DNA from: Botryllus schlosseri
Lineage: Eukaryota; Chordata; Ascidiacea; Stolidobranchia; Styelidae
DNA: 24,454 bases
Direction: 5' to 3'
Assembly (NCBI GenBank): GCA_000444245.1
Contig: ATSW01004715.1
Span: 1 to 24,454, forward strand
In this document: positions 16,601 to 24,454 of the stretch, one piece after another
Layout of the letters: each line of letters opens with the position of its first letter
Numbering within the stretch: position 1 is the first letter of the stretch
The notes under the pieces: model-generated
Told to the model about the DNA's origin: nothing
What the model saw: the letters and a program-made list of their open reading frames with translations, nothing else
Database searches by the model: none
Position numbers and translations under genes: made by a program

Positions 16601-19600
16601 TCTACTCAATTATGAATGGAATTAGCGATTCCCAACTACTTTGAGTGAGAGTCGAAAATGAAATACTGAAAAGCACACATAAACTTATACAGCTTATCCC
16701 AACACTACTATCCTCTCTCAAAAATCCAGATTGCAAAATTTAGCAGTTTTGCCAAAAAAAAAGCGTTCAAGCAGAAGTGGTAGTAGTCAAAATACATAGC
16801 TACTTTAAGTAAATAGTTCAAGTAGGACTCAACCTACTTTAGTAGGCTTACTTGGAAAAAGCACCGACTCTGACGATCGCTAGTCCTTACGAACAATATT
16901 AAGGCCACTCGGCACTTATGAATATGCAGGAATTCAAAATGTCGCTCGTGCCACCAGTCACTGTTCATCTCTCAAGTAACTGGACGTCGTGGTTTGGATT
17001 GACCCACACTTCGACGCAGTGGGAAATCTTCGACATCAGTATATTGTCATTTGTCTGACCAACATTCTGGCAACGGTCGGATTGCTTTGTCTTGCCTCAG
17101 CATATCCAAAGCGGTCCCCTTGGGCACTCTGATTATCCTAGGTTGCGAAGGCTTTCTCCCGTTGCTCACGCTTCCCGATTTGGCCCACGTCAATGCTTTT
17201 TCGACTGCTTTAAACTTTGACAAAGACGCCCTGTTATTTTTTTGACGCGCTTTTAATTGTGGTGTTTCCTCCATTACTCTTGTTACGTCGGTTTCTGTTG
17301 GTTTTGTAAACTTGGTGGTTTGAGTCTCGCTGATCGCGCTTTCGCTCGCGACACGTGCAGCTCTGTTCGTTGCGGCTATTATCACACAATACAGGATGGC
17401 CATGACCGTGGCGCATCCGATGAGTATGTGGTATTGCCACATGGGTGTTGTCACACATTCTTCCGCGGTCGCCGAAGCCATATTTCGATAGTTTGTTCTC
17501 TCTGACATCAAACCGTTAGTGTGGCATAAACTGCACGACCATTGCACCGATCCGATAGCGTTTTGGCTTGACAAGGTGTCGTTTTCGTACTTGATTTGAT
17601 AGTCGTAGTACACGATTAGCGAGGTTTTGTCGTGACGGAATGAGAACTCTATTTCGTCGCATAGTATTCCTATTGCTTTGTGCTTCTTTGTGCATTCGAA
17701 CGAGACTTTCGAGCGCGGCGATGACAATATTTCGGCCGCCGACGTGATGTAAATCGAGGTGGATCGTTTTTGAAGGATGACGCTCGGAGCTTGGTTTGTC
17801 TGGAAATAATATAATCAGCTAACTGGTTACAGGAGATGGTCACTTGGTCAGTAACAAAGTACTTTACTATTTCTGCTTTCACCTGAGCAGTTCGTTACTT
17901 TGGATTTTGGAAGGTGCAAAGTTGTTAAGCATCGTTTTTGGTCACTTTTAAACTGAAATTGTCACAAATACCTCACGAAATAGGCCCGCCTCGTAGTAAC
18001 TTAATATTCATTTAGTAACATTAGTCATTTTAACGCATATTGCGGTTTCGTAAGTACCCATCTATGATTAACTGCAAAAGCATGCAAACCCCCCCCCCGT
18101 CCAAATCTACTTTTCAAGACTACTTACTACTTAAGTACTCGTACTTATCAGACATTGCATTTTCTACCTCCACTTGATGTGGTGCTGATATGCTTTTGCA
18201 ATCTTTGCTGTCGTATGCCAATGCCATCAGTATACATTAATGGCATTACTTCAACGTCATATTGACCCTCTCTGCTGGTAACTTGCTGCTGTGGGATGAA
18301 CGATTTTGCCTTTTTTGACATAAAACTATTATTCTATCGAAACGATGGATACTCCTTCCACGGCAGGCACTCACCAGCTTATATTCCGTTCCTGCCGCCG
18401 GCCTCCCTGTCCTCAATTGACCCACTGCTACCAGAGACACTGCAAACAGCCACAGCGCTCCCACCCCCGATAATATCGTCAAGGTCGAGCAGAGCATCGG
18501 AATCGGACGGAAGCGTTTTAGAAAACTGCCACGCTTGCTCATCTCGTATGTCGCGTTCGTCGCAGAAATTGTGATCAGTATCGGTAGAATTATACCTGGT
18601 TAATAATGGAAAAGTGTCAGAATCTGTGTGTCCGACTTGCGGTATTTGATGTATTTGAATGATATGTTTTGAGTTGATTAGTCGCCTGAAATAGATCAAA
18701 TCCATCCTGTACTACCAAACTAGAGTAGCTCTCACTTGAGAACAATGTAGCAGTCTTCACACTTAACACTTAAAACTCAACAACCTTTTCTAACTAAATT
18801 GCAATAGAAAAACGTCATTGTGCTATACCTGCGATTACTAGTTTTGCTGTTACGGTGGATTGTAATGTCGCGGAACAGCGAACAATGTACGAATACATTG
18901 GGTACATGGACACCGGTCCGATAACTGACAAGTAGATTGCGCCGAACAGGATTTTAAAGCTCTGAAATATGTTTCTGGTCGGATTCAATCCCGCGTCTTT
19001 GCGACACTCTTCATCCTGAATCAATGATATCGTGGTCATTCGATATTTTAGTAGGCCCGTTGTTATGACTTGACTGTACCTGTACAATGTCAGCTTGGCT
19101 GGAACATATGTTGGTGGTGTCCTGGTCTTCAGACGTGATGGGCTTGTGGTTACGACTACAGTTTTGCTTACTGTCTGCTATGATGAGGAGCCCTGCAATG
19201 AAACAATGGTTAAACTCTTCTGCCTACCAAAAGCAACTGACTTTATTCGCCTTTTCCGTTGATCCACAAAAAAATTAAAGACGCCGTCACAGATATCAAC
19301 AGAATCCCACCGAACGCAAGTCGAACTCTGTCCTCTGTTGACACAAACATATAATGATCTGCGTTATTTTGTTCTTCGTTAAACTTACCAGGCTCGTAGA
19401 AAAATTCGATTTTGTTGAAGAAATACAGATAAGATATATGCATGTCCAGCGGGACGTTTATCAACGTGCACATAATTGTGACAAAAAGCAGCCACTCGTT
19501 TCCGTGTTCGTAGAAATTCTTCAGTGAACCGAGCATTATTGTGAGGAAGAAGTAACCCATCCATCCATAAAACGGCCTCCATACTGCAGAGCAGGTCTTC

Positions 19601-22600
19601 GATACCGACATCTCTTGACTGATACTCAGCTGACGGATGGTATTTGTTACTTACTAGTGCAGAGCTGTTAAAAATAAAGATTATTCAGCCCAAATATCCT
19701 GTAATTTTTTTAGCCATCTCGATCAAATAAGTAGCAGCAGCCATCATGCAATCCTGGTTTACCGCTCATTTACTCTGAATGATGCGTCGTGAGACTATGC
19801 GATTGCTATTTCTTTTCTGGATGTATAAATTTTTCTTTTTGCTGTTATGGGTTGTCAGGAGTGAGAAGATTTTTGCGTATTTTTGAATCGTCATTCAAAA
19901 TATTTTCGGTCATGAATATTTAAGTCAATGCTCAATGCACTATGGGGCGCTCACGGCGATATGAAGCGGTGCACATTATCTATTTCAGTGGTCAGTTTTA
20001 TTGAGACAGTTTTATGCACAGTAGATGTCCTGCATTATAATTCTGCATGACATTGATGATTTAGAATTGGTACGTTGGACTTTCCCCTTGTCCTTTCACA
20101 TTGTTTTACGCTACTCTAGGCCAGGTTTCTGGCATGGCGACTTTTAAGATTTGTGACGCTCCATGCGAATCTGTGTTTCATTGACGCAGACGCATCAATT
20201 ATTTCTGACAGCCGCATTAAATTTTCATAGAGCGGAAAGTACTCGAAGAAACTGAAGAGCCTGATGCCGCAAGTGGAGCATTTTCTACAGGAAGGTGTTC
20301 TGACCGAGGATTACGTTCTCGATAATATTCCCAAGATAATGAACTGCATGAGAGAGTGCAATGTTACCTTGCGGTGGCTCATGCTGCATACAGTAGGCAA
20401 CAGTAAGTGAACATGCTAAATTACGCAAATGTGCATCTAGGGTCTTGAACTCTTTGTAATTGTCTGCTCGTTTACCTGTAGGCACACGCTCTCCTGTTCC
20501 ATGTCAAATTTTCGTCGTGTGGTTCTCTCTTGAATATCAAAATTTTCAGCCGGTTCGGTGATAAAAAGTGATTGACATTAGCCAGTAATGCTATCCGGTT
20601 TGCTGTATCATAAGACAGCTGAATCCAACCACTTGCAGCCGTTGACCAAGGTGACAGCAGGCCGGGTCAGCAGATCCACTGGATTCTTAGGGATGACGAA
20701 TTTGAACGGACTAAATATATCTTGAGGGGTATAGATGGTCTAAATTAATGTTTGCCCTGTTTATAATTTATTAACGAGACTACAAGAAAAAACTGGTACC
20801 AATCAAGACATTGATATGATGAAAAATTTCGCTGTCTTTAATTTATAAAATTAGCTGGTGATGTCATATTTTGTGATACGATTGTTGATATACAATGTTC
20901 TTTCCAATTCTCTACTAGTTGCTGACGATTACCCCTGACGAGTGTCAGCCGAAAATATTCGGGATCATTTCAATATGAATATACTATTCAATTGTATATT
21001 GAAGTTCTGTACCTCCAAGAAGCTCTTTAATTTATAAAGTATCTTAGAAGGCTTTGCAGCAATTTGTTTACATTCGGTTTCAATCTATTGAGTGAATTTC
21101 TTGAAAATGGCTGTATTCTGACAAATTATAGCTTCAATTCTGAGATTTTTCGTTATTGATTGAGTTGTGTCAGTCTTCTGACTAGCAAATAACTATCTGT
21201 CCTTAGGAATCTTTCATGTACTATCCGCAAACCAATCTTACGATGTACAGAACTGGACCATATCAAGAAATGCAAGCAAGTCCGCGAACTAGTGATCACC
21301 ACCTCCGCCTTGAAGTCGTCCAATATCTTTCAACTCATGCTCAGCACCGCGCAGCTGGAATTGAAGATGACTGACGTCAGTGCGAACGTTTCATAGCCGG
21401 GCTGCGCGTTTCTGATGCTCTCTTGTTGCCGTTAGATGTTCAAGAAGATGCTGAAGGAGAAGGAAGAGAAATGGGAGTCGCATAAGAAAGAGGGCAAGGA
21501 ACGCATGACCGAGCTGGCCGAGGTGTTTTCCGGGACCAAACCGTTGACTCGCATCCAGAAGAATGGTGTGCTTCTGTTCTGATGACTTTGTTGTACAATA
21601 TTTCACTAGGATTTTCTGGAGTTGCTCAGTATAAACCAGGGGTTCCCAACCTTTTTTTACAACGTTGCCCCCCTTTAAAAGTACATCTCCAAAATCACTA
21701 CTGCTACTTCTACTGCTACTACTACTACTACTATTACTGCTGAGTAAAAATTTATGACATTACTTCTACTTGAATAACAACTAGACTGTCTCTAGATGGT
21801 AGGCCTACTATTTTCGGCCAGTGCTAAGATTCCCGTAAAGATTGATCAATACCGGTCATTCTTCTTTGCTCTACTTTCAGATCATTTGAAAGCGTGGTTT
21901 GAACAAATGTCGAAGCAGATCGAGTCGCTGGACTTTTCTTCGTCTACATCTTCGGGCAGAAAGATTGTTCAACTGATGCAAGCCTTGGAGGAAGTCCAAG
22001 AGTTTCACCAGTTGGAAACCCACTTGCAGGTGCCTATTAGGGATACAGGCAATATGAATCCGAGATGCGCCATATCCATAATTACAGTGAATCCATTAGT
22101 GTACATTAGCCGAACGCATTTATGCGGAAAAGTGACTGTTTTGATTTAGGATTGTTTCAACAGTATTAGTTTGATATATAACAGCTTAGTTAAACATCTC
22201 ATCCTGTCAAAGTGCCTGGAGTTGATAAAAATAATGATGGGTTTGGATTTCTCATTGAAGCATCATCTAAGGTTACTTAATATGTTTGATTTGTCTTTCA
22301 ATGCGGTTATGCCCCTCCTACTTTTCTGAGTAATGTCATCAAACATTCTGATAGTATCCTGCAAAGGCAATATATCGGTGTAAACACTAAATCATCCATT
22401 TCCATTTCACAGGTCAAGCAGTTTCTCTCTGACACCAGACAGTATCTCCACCAAATGATTCGCACGATCAACGTAAAGGAGGAGGTGTTGATCACCGTCG
22501 AAATTATCGCAGACCTGTCCTATGCGTGGATGATTCTCGACGAAAAGTATGCAGCGTTTGGCGATCGATTTTTCAACTCTTACTAGTAACGAAACGGCGT

Positions 22601-23756
22601 AATTGCAGCTACACGGGACACATGCAAGCCGGCATCAAACAAAGCCCGAGGCTCGCCATCAAGTTACGAGCCACTTTCTTGAAGCTGGCGTCGGCTTTGG
22701 AACTTCCGCTGCTCCGCATCAACCAGGCGAACAGCTCGGATCTTGTCAGCGTTTCGCAGTATTATTCCGGCGAATTGGTCGCGTACGTGAGAAAGGTGCG
22801 TTTCGGGAATTGAAAAAGGAATTTTTCCAATGTACTTTTGTAATGTCACATTTCAGAGAACTTTTTTGTGTGACTTAATTAAGTCAAAATTTTCATTTGC
22901 AACACTTCGTATTGACAGGTGCTACAAGTCATACCGCAGACAATGTTCAGTCTGCTGGCTCAAATCATCAAGATTCAGACGGAAAGCATCGCCGAGCTTC
23001 CCACGCGTCTCGAGAAGGACAAAATGCGGGATTTTGCGCAATTGGATGCCAGATACGAGGTGGGACTCGGGCGGTGCGGTAACCAGAGGTGGAAGCAAAC
23101 GTAAAGCCGTAAATTTCCACTCTATGACAACTACACATAGCGATTTCAAAGACATGTCATTGTCAATATCACTTCTGGTATAAATGGACAGTGAAGGTCT
23201 GTAGGTGCATAAGTAGTTTCAAAAAGTAAATTTGTTTGACGGGTCACGTAATTTTAGCTAATGACAATACAACTAGGTACGGTTCTTGGAAATATATTAA
23301 TTTACAATGATACAGGGGCTATTTCGTCCAGTCGTCATGACGGTTTCTCTCCCTTCTTCGCTGCAAAATCCAAAGTATAAAAAGTCGATAGTTTTTTCCT
23401 TAAAACTGTGGATCAGAAGTGAAAAAGTCTAAAAACATAACCCCTTGAGTAAGCAATACAAGTTAGAAAACCTACTCGAGTAGGCTACAGCGAAACAGTA
23501 AAAGCAGTTTGTTACTGACCACCCCTTGGCGACAGCGCCGAGCCCTAACGCTGTTGCTACGTGCCGGCAGGTCGCGAGACTCACCCAAGGGATATCGGTG
23601 TTCACGGAGGGCGTGCTGCAAATGAAGACGACCCTCGTGGGGGTGATAAAGATCGACCCCAAGCAACTGCTGGAGGACGGTATCAGGAAGGAACTGGTCG
23701 TGAAAGTGGCGTCCGCCATGCACAGCTGGCTCATTTTCAATCCGAGACCGAAGGGG
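13693..23756 (+). CDS. WASHC5: Strumpellin, WASH complex subunit 5; 3' part outside window
   Basis: Structural subunit of the WASH complex, which drives Arp2/3 actin assembly on endosomes for cargo sorting. Exons: 13693-13849, 13913-14090, 14159-14243, 15004-15104, 15161-15359, 16166-16318, 16386-16499, 20231-20402, 21251-21375, 21436-21565, 21881-22029, 22413-22546, 22609-22795, 22919-23059, 23571-23756. All are GT-AG and sum to exactly 737 codons in one frame. From memory, human strumpellin (about 1159 residues) aligns along the whole length: [97 protein letters not shown]. The start matches the human N-terminus (M.DFLAENN). The last visible codon is the Gly after NPRPK at a phase-0 donor; the remaining ~36% lies to the right. 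Intron 7 hosts an antisense gene. Confidence 0.96.
14244..15003. other. WASHC5 intron 3, no recognised content
   Basis: No repeat match to the families in this window and no supported frame. It carries an attaggcctacatcg word (14633), one of several TAGGCCTA-like words scattered here. Confidence 0.45.
15422..15998. mobile_element. AAGTAGAAGTA-family element, probable hAT-type MITE
   Basis: It begins CAGAGGTGG at 15422, a hAT-like terminus, and fades near a degenerate CCACC end at about 15990-15998. Diagnostic words: gaagtagaagtaatgctgta near the left, acttcaagtggaagtagaaa in the middle, and aaaacctacttcagtagcct near the right. It fills most of WASHC5 intron 5. No matching target duplication could be found, so the right end is approximate. 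This is the longest copy of the family in the window. Confidence 0.6.
16574..16875. mobile_element. Diverged AAGTAGAAGTA-family copy in WASHC5 intron 7
   Basis: It starts CAGTAGGAGTAGAAGTAGTG, passes ttgagtgagagtcgaaaatg, and ends after cctactttagtaggcttact and CACCGACTCTG, the degenerate complement of CAGAGGTGG. It is shorter than the 15422 copy by an internal deletion. It lies just before the 3' end of the nested antisense gene. Confidence 0.5.
17047..17799 (-). other. Terminal exon of nested gene: Cys-rich loop, last membrane span, basic tail
   Basis: This 250-codon exon starts after a cag acceptor at 17800 in phase 0, continuing from EYKL. It holds a probable non-cytoplasmic loop with six Cys, including a WSCSLC motif and an NDTL glycosylation site. 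One strong span ([16 protein letters not shown]) follows, then a hydrophilic tail rich in Thr, Lys and Arg ending ECWSDK. The loop is not a domain I can name. It is the best segment of this gene for a family search because it is long and its boundaries are clear. Confidence 0.7.
17047..19611 (-). CDS. Unrecognised multi-pass membrane protein nested in WASHC5 intron 7
   Basis: I do not recognise the family. Minus-strand exons: 19611-19389 (start ATG), 19334 to about 19246, 19015-18829, 18595-18375, 17799-17047 (stop TGA at 17049-17047). Junctions 1-2, 3-4 and 4-5 have good GT-AG sites in phase 1, 1 and 0; the 2-3 junction is unresolved. The product is about 490 residues with roughly seven hydrophobic spans: [100 protein letters not shown] and, after a soluble Cys-containing loop with an NDT glycosylation motif, [20 protein letters not shown]. 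The last exon ends in a Lys/Arg-rich tail of about 95 residues. Seven spans alone do not make it a receptor; a channel-associated or tetraspanning-type protein with a mispredicted span is equally possible. Confidence 0.68.
18100..18190. repeat. AAGTAGAAGTA-family fragment, inverted
   Basis: tactacttaagtactcgtac and attttctacctccacttgat are the reverse complement of words in the element at 15422. The fragment lies in the intron between the last two exons of the nested gene and follows a short C run at 18088-18097. Confidence 0.45.
19335..19388 (-). other. 54-bp intron, or retained in-frame segment, of nested gene
   Basis: A consensus donor (gtaagt) at 19388 and a cag acceptor at 19335 enclose 54 bases, which is 18 codons with no stop. 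Splicing gives FFYEP-EDRVRL; retention adds a hydrophilic 18-residue loop between two membrane spans. Introns of this size occur elsewhere in the window (56 bp at 8740-8795), so splicing is likely, but both forms are translatable. Confidence 0.55.
19612..20230. other. WASHC5 intron 7 remainder, upstream of the nested gene
   Basis: This should contain the promoter of the minus-strand gene. On that strand, tttatttttaacag ends at 19665, an acceptor-like site 53 bases before its ATG. Nothing else is recognised. Confidence 0.4.
20403..21250. other. WASHC5 intron 8, no recognised content
   Basis: Plain A/T-rich intron. An alternative ag acceptor at 21210 is rejected because it breaks the reading frame. 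Confidence 0.45.
21637..21795. mobile_element. hAT-type terminus joined to an inverted AAGTAGAAGTA fragment
   Basis: CAGGGGTTCCCAACCTTTTT at 21637 is the classic left end of a large hAT group, followed by gcccccctttaaaa as usual in that group. It then runs into ctactgctactactactact and attacttctacttg, the inverted text of the other family. No right end or target duplication is visible, so this is a truncated copy or one element inserted in another. It fills WASHC5 intron 10 up to the tggtaggcctacta word. Confidence 0.55.
22030..22412. other. WASHC5 intron 11, no recognised content
   Basis: Ordinary intron sequence of 383 bases; no family repeat is seen. Confidence 0.45.
23084..23528. mobile_element. 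AAGTAGAAGTA-family element copy in WASHC5 intron 14
   Basis: The left end CAGAGGTGG (23084) and right end CCACCCCTTG (to 23528) are near-complements. Flanking octamers GCGGTAAC and GCGACAGC match at five of eight positions, as a decayed target duplication might. The right part (aaaacctactcgagtaggct) aligns with the right part of the copy at 15422. Confidence 0.55.
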
Positions 23757-23882
23757 GTAAGCGAAGATGATTCAATTGTGCCCGTGCGGGAATGCTGCCT
23801 TGAAATTGCAAGGAGTAGAAAGATCTATCAATTCATGCCACAGAAGACGGGATTAAATATATTCAAATCCTGTACTGTAGAA

Positions 23883-23925
23883 CAGTGCTCTTCAACCTTT
23901 TTTGGCGTGGTGAGCCCCTACAATT
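23883..23925. mobile_element. Fragment of a hAT-type left end
   Basis: CAGTGCTCTTCAACCTTTTT followed by ggcgtggtgagcccct resembles the terminal 40 bases of hAT elements of the CAGTGGTTCTCAACC kind. Nothing matching its right end was found in the remaining 530 bases. Confidence 0.45.
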
Positions 23926-24008
23926 GTTGTGACAAACTCATGCTGCCTGTATACCTAGAATTATTCAATGTAGGCCTATGTATATAAGTGATAGCTGAAT
24001 GTAATTAA

Positions 24009-24125
24009 TAGGGATGGTGTGAACGTGGTGAGGTTCACGTTCGTGTTCTGTGTGTGAACCTCGGAAATTTAGAGGTTCGCGTTCACAACAGAACCTTGGT
24101 AGGTTCTGCACTGTGAACCTTTTTG
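24009..24125. repeat. GGTTC/GAACC inverted-repeat-rich transposon-like end
   Basis: From TAGGGATGGTGTGAAC at 24009, the next 110 bases alternate ggttcacgttcgtgttctg, gtgtgaacctc, gaggttcgcgttcac and agaacc, giving several overlapping hairpins (for example gtgaacctc with gaggttcgc). TAGGG ends and subterminal inverted words fit a DNA transposon; its other end would lie beyond the window. Confidence 0.4.
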
Positions 24126-24454
24126 GTAAATTGTAATTTGCACTTCGTTATAAGATCTCTTTGGTTCAAGTTTATTGCATTTCAACTGCGGGTCACTCTA
24201 TGCATGGCGCTGGCAGCATAAAAAATCAACACTAAACGAGCATGCACCATGACAACCTTAAAAGTTTTACTTGCTTTTTTGTTACCAAAAATTTCTCGAA
24301 ATATTCAGCGTTCCGTTTTGAATATTTAGTGACTCTCCGCTGTGAGCTTGACCCGCAATCACAGAACATCACGAGCGATATACGTAGTCAGCGAATGATG
24401 CTTATTCAACCAATCAATGACATTGATATCGTTTTCTGATGTAAAATATCGAGT

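Larger units (their letters stand above)
20231..23756 (+). other. WASHC5: WASHC5 exons 8-15 (middle third)
   Basis: Eight exons run from [20 protein letters not shown] to [13 protein letters not shown]. For exon 9 the acceptor at 21250 was preferred over a tag at 21210: only it keeps the frame and gives [15 protein letters not shown], matching the human NKRLRQIKDQIL segment. Exons 9-10, 12-13 and 13-14 are separated by introns of 60, 62 and 123 bp. Confidence 0.94.

Noticed and set aside
21211-21250. Earlier acceptor for WASHC5 exon 9
   Set aside because: It gives the wrong phase after exon 8 and adds residues absent from strumpellin.
21637-21795. Complete hAT element
   Set aside because: Only a left terminus is present; no right end or repeated GTATAAAC octamer was found downstream.
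22830-23183. 117-codon plus-strand frame
   Set aside because: It runs through intron and over WASHC5 exon 14 in the wrong frame.
1-24454. rRNA or tRNA genes, CRISPR arrays, bacterial operon signals, virus-like elements
   Set aside because: No tRNA-like box pair, rRNA core, regularly spaced repeats, or reverse-transcriptase or capsid motifs were seen on either strand; reading was by eye, so very decayed copies could be missed.

Overview
The window is nuclear DNA of an animal. Its genes are cut into many short exons with GT-AG introns; several introns are only about 54-80 bp and others are swollen to 1-4 kb by transposon debris. The proteins are clear animal orthologues, but I cannot name the species. 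The very short introns, the small genes and the hAT-type miniature elements would fit a compact invertebrate genome such as a tunicate, which is a guess. Scattered N bases mark unresolved or polymorphic sites.

Layout, left to right. (1) 114-11013, plus strand: CDK11 (PITSLRE kinase), lacking only its first exon(s), with 18 well-phased exons and two optional small exons (39 nt at 1801 and 18 nt at 9694). (2) 11014-12449: 3' UTR, a poly(A) signal and repeat debris. (3) 12450-12860, plus: SRP19, uninterrupted by introns. (4) 13693-23756 and beyond, plus: WASHC5 (strumpellin), 15 exons encoding 737 residues before the gene leaves the window. (5) 17047-19611, minus: a multi-exon gene for a multi-pass membrane protein that I do not recognise, lying wholly inside the 3.7-kb seventh intron of WASHC5. 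(6) 23757-24454: intron with two transposon-end fragments.

The introns hold several non-autonomous DNA transposons of the hAT type. Three have matching 8-bp target duplications that I could read directly (668-1066, 7400-8571, 9839-10680). The middle one sits four bases past a CDK11 splice donor and turned an intron of about 68 bp into one of 1248 bp. A second dispersed family, with CAGAGGTGG-like ends and many AAGTAGAAGTA words, occurs in at least six places.

The host genes do not form an evident pathway: transcription and splicing kinase, ER targeting, and endosomal actin regulation. What the neighbourhood shows is tight same-strand packing of three housekeeping genes, a nested antisense gene, and a splice-acceptor-like site 17-53 nt upstream of each visible start codon. 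That last point raises the possibility of 5'-UTR introns or spliced-leader addition.
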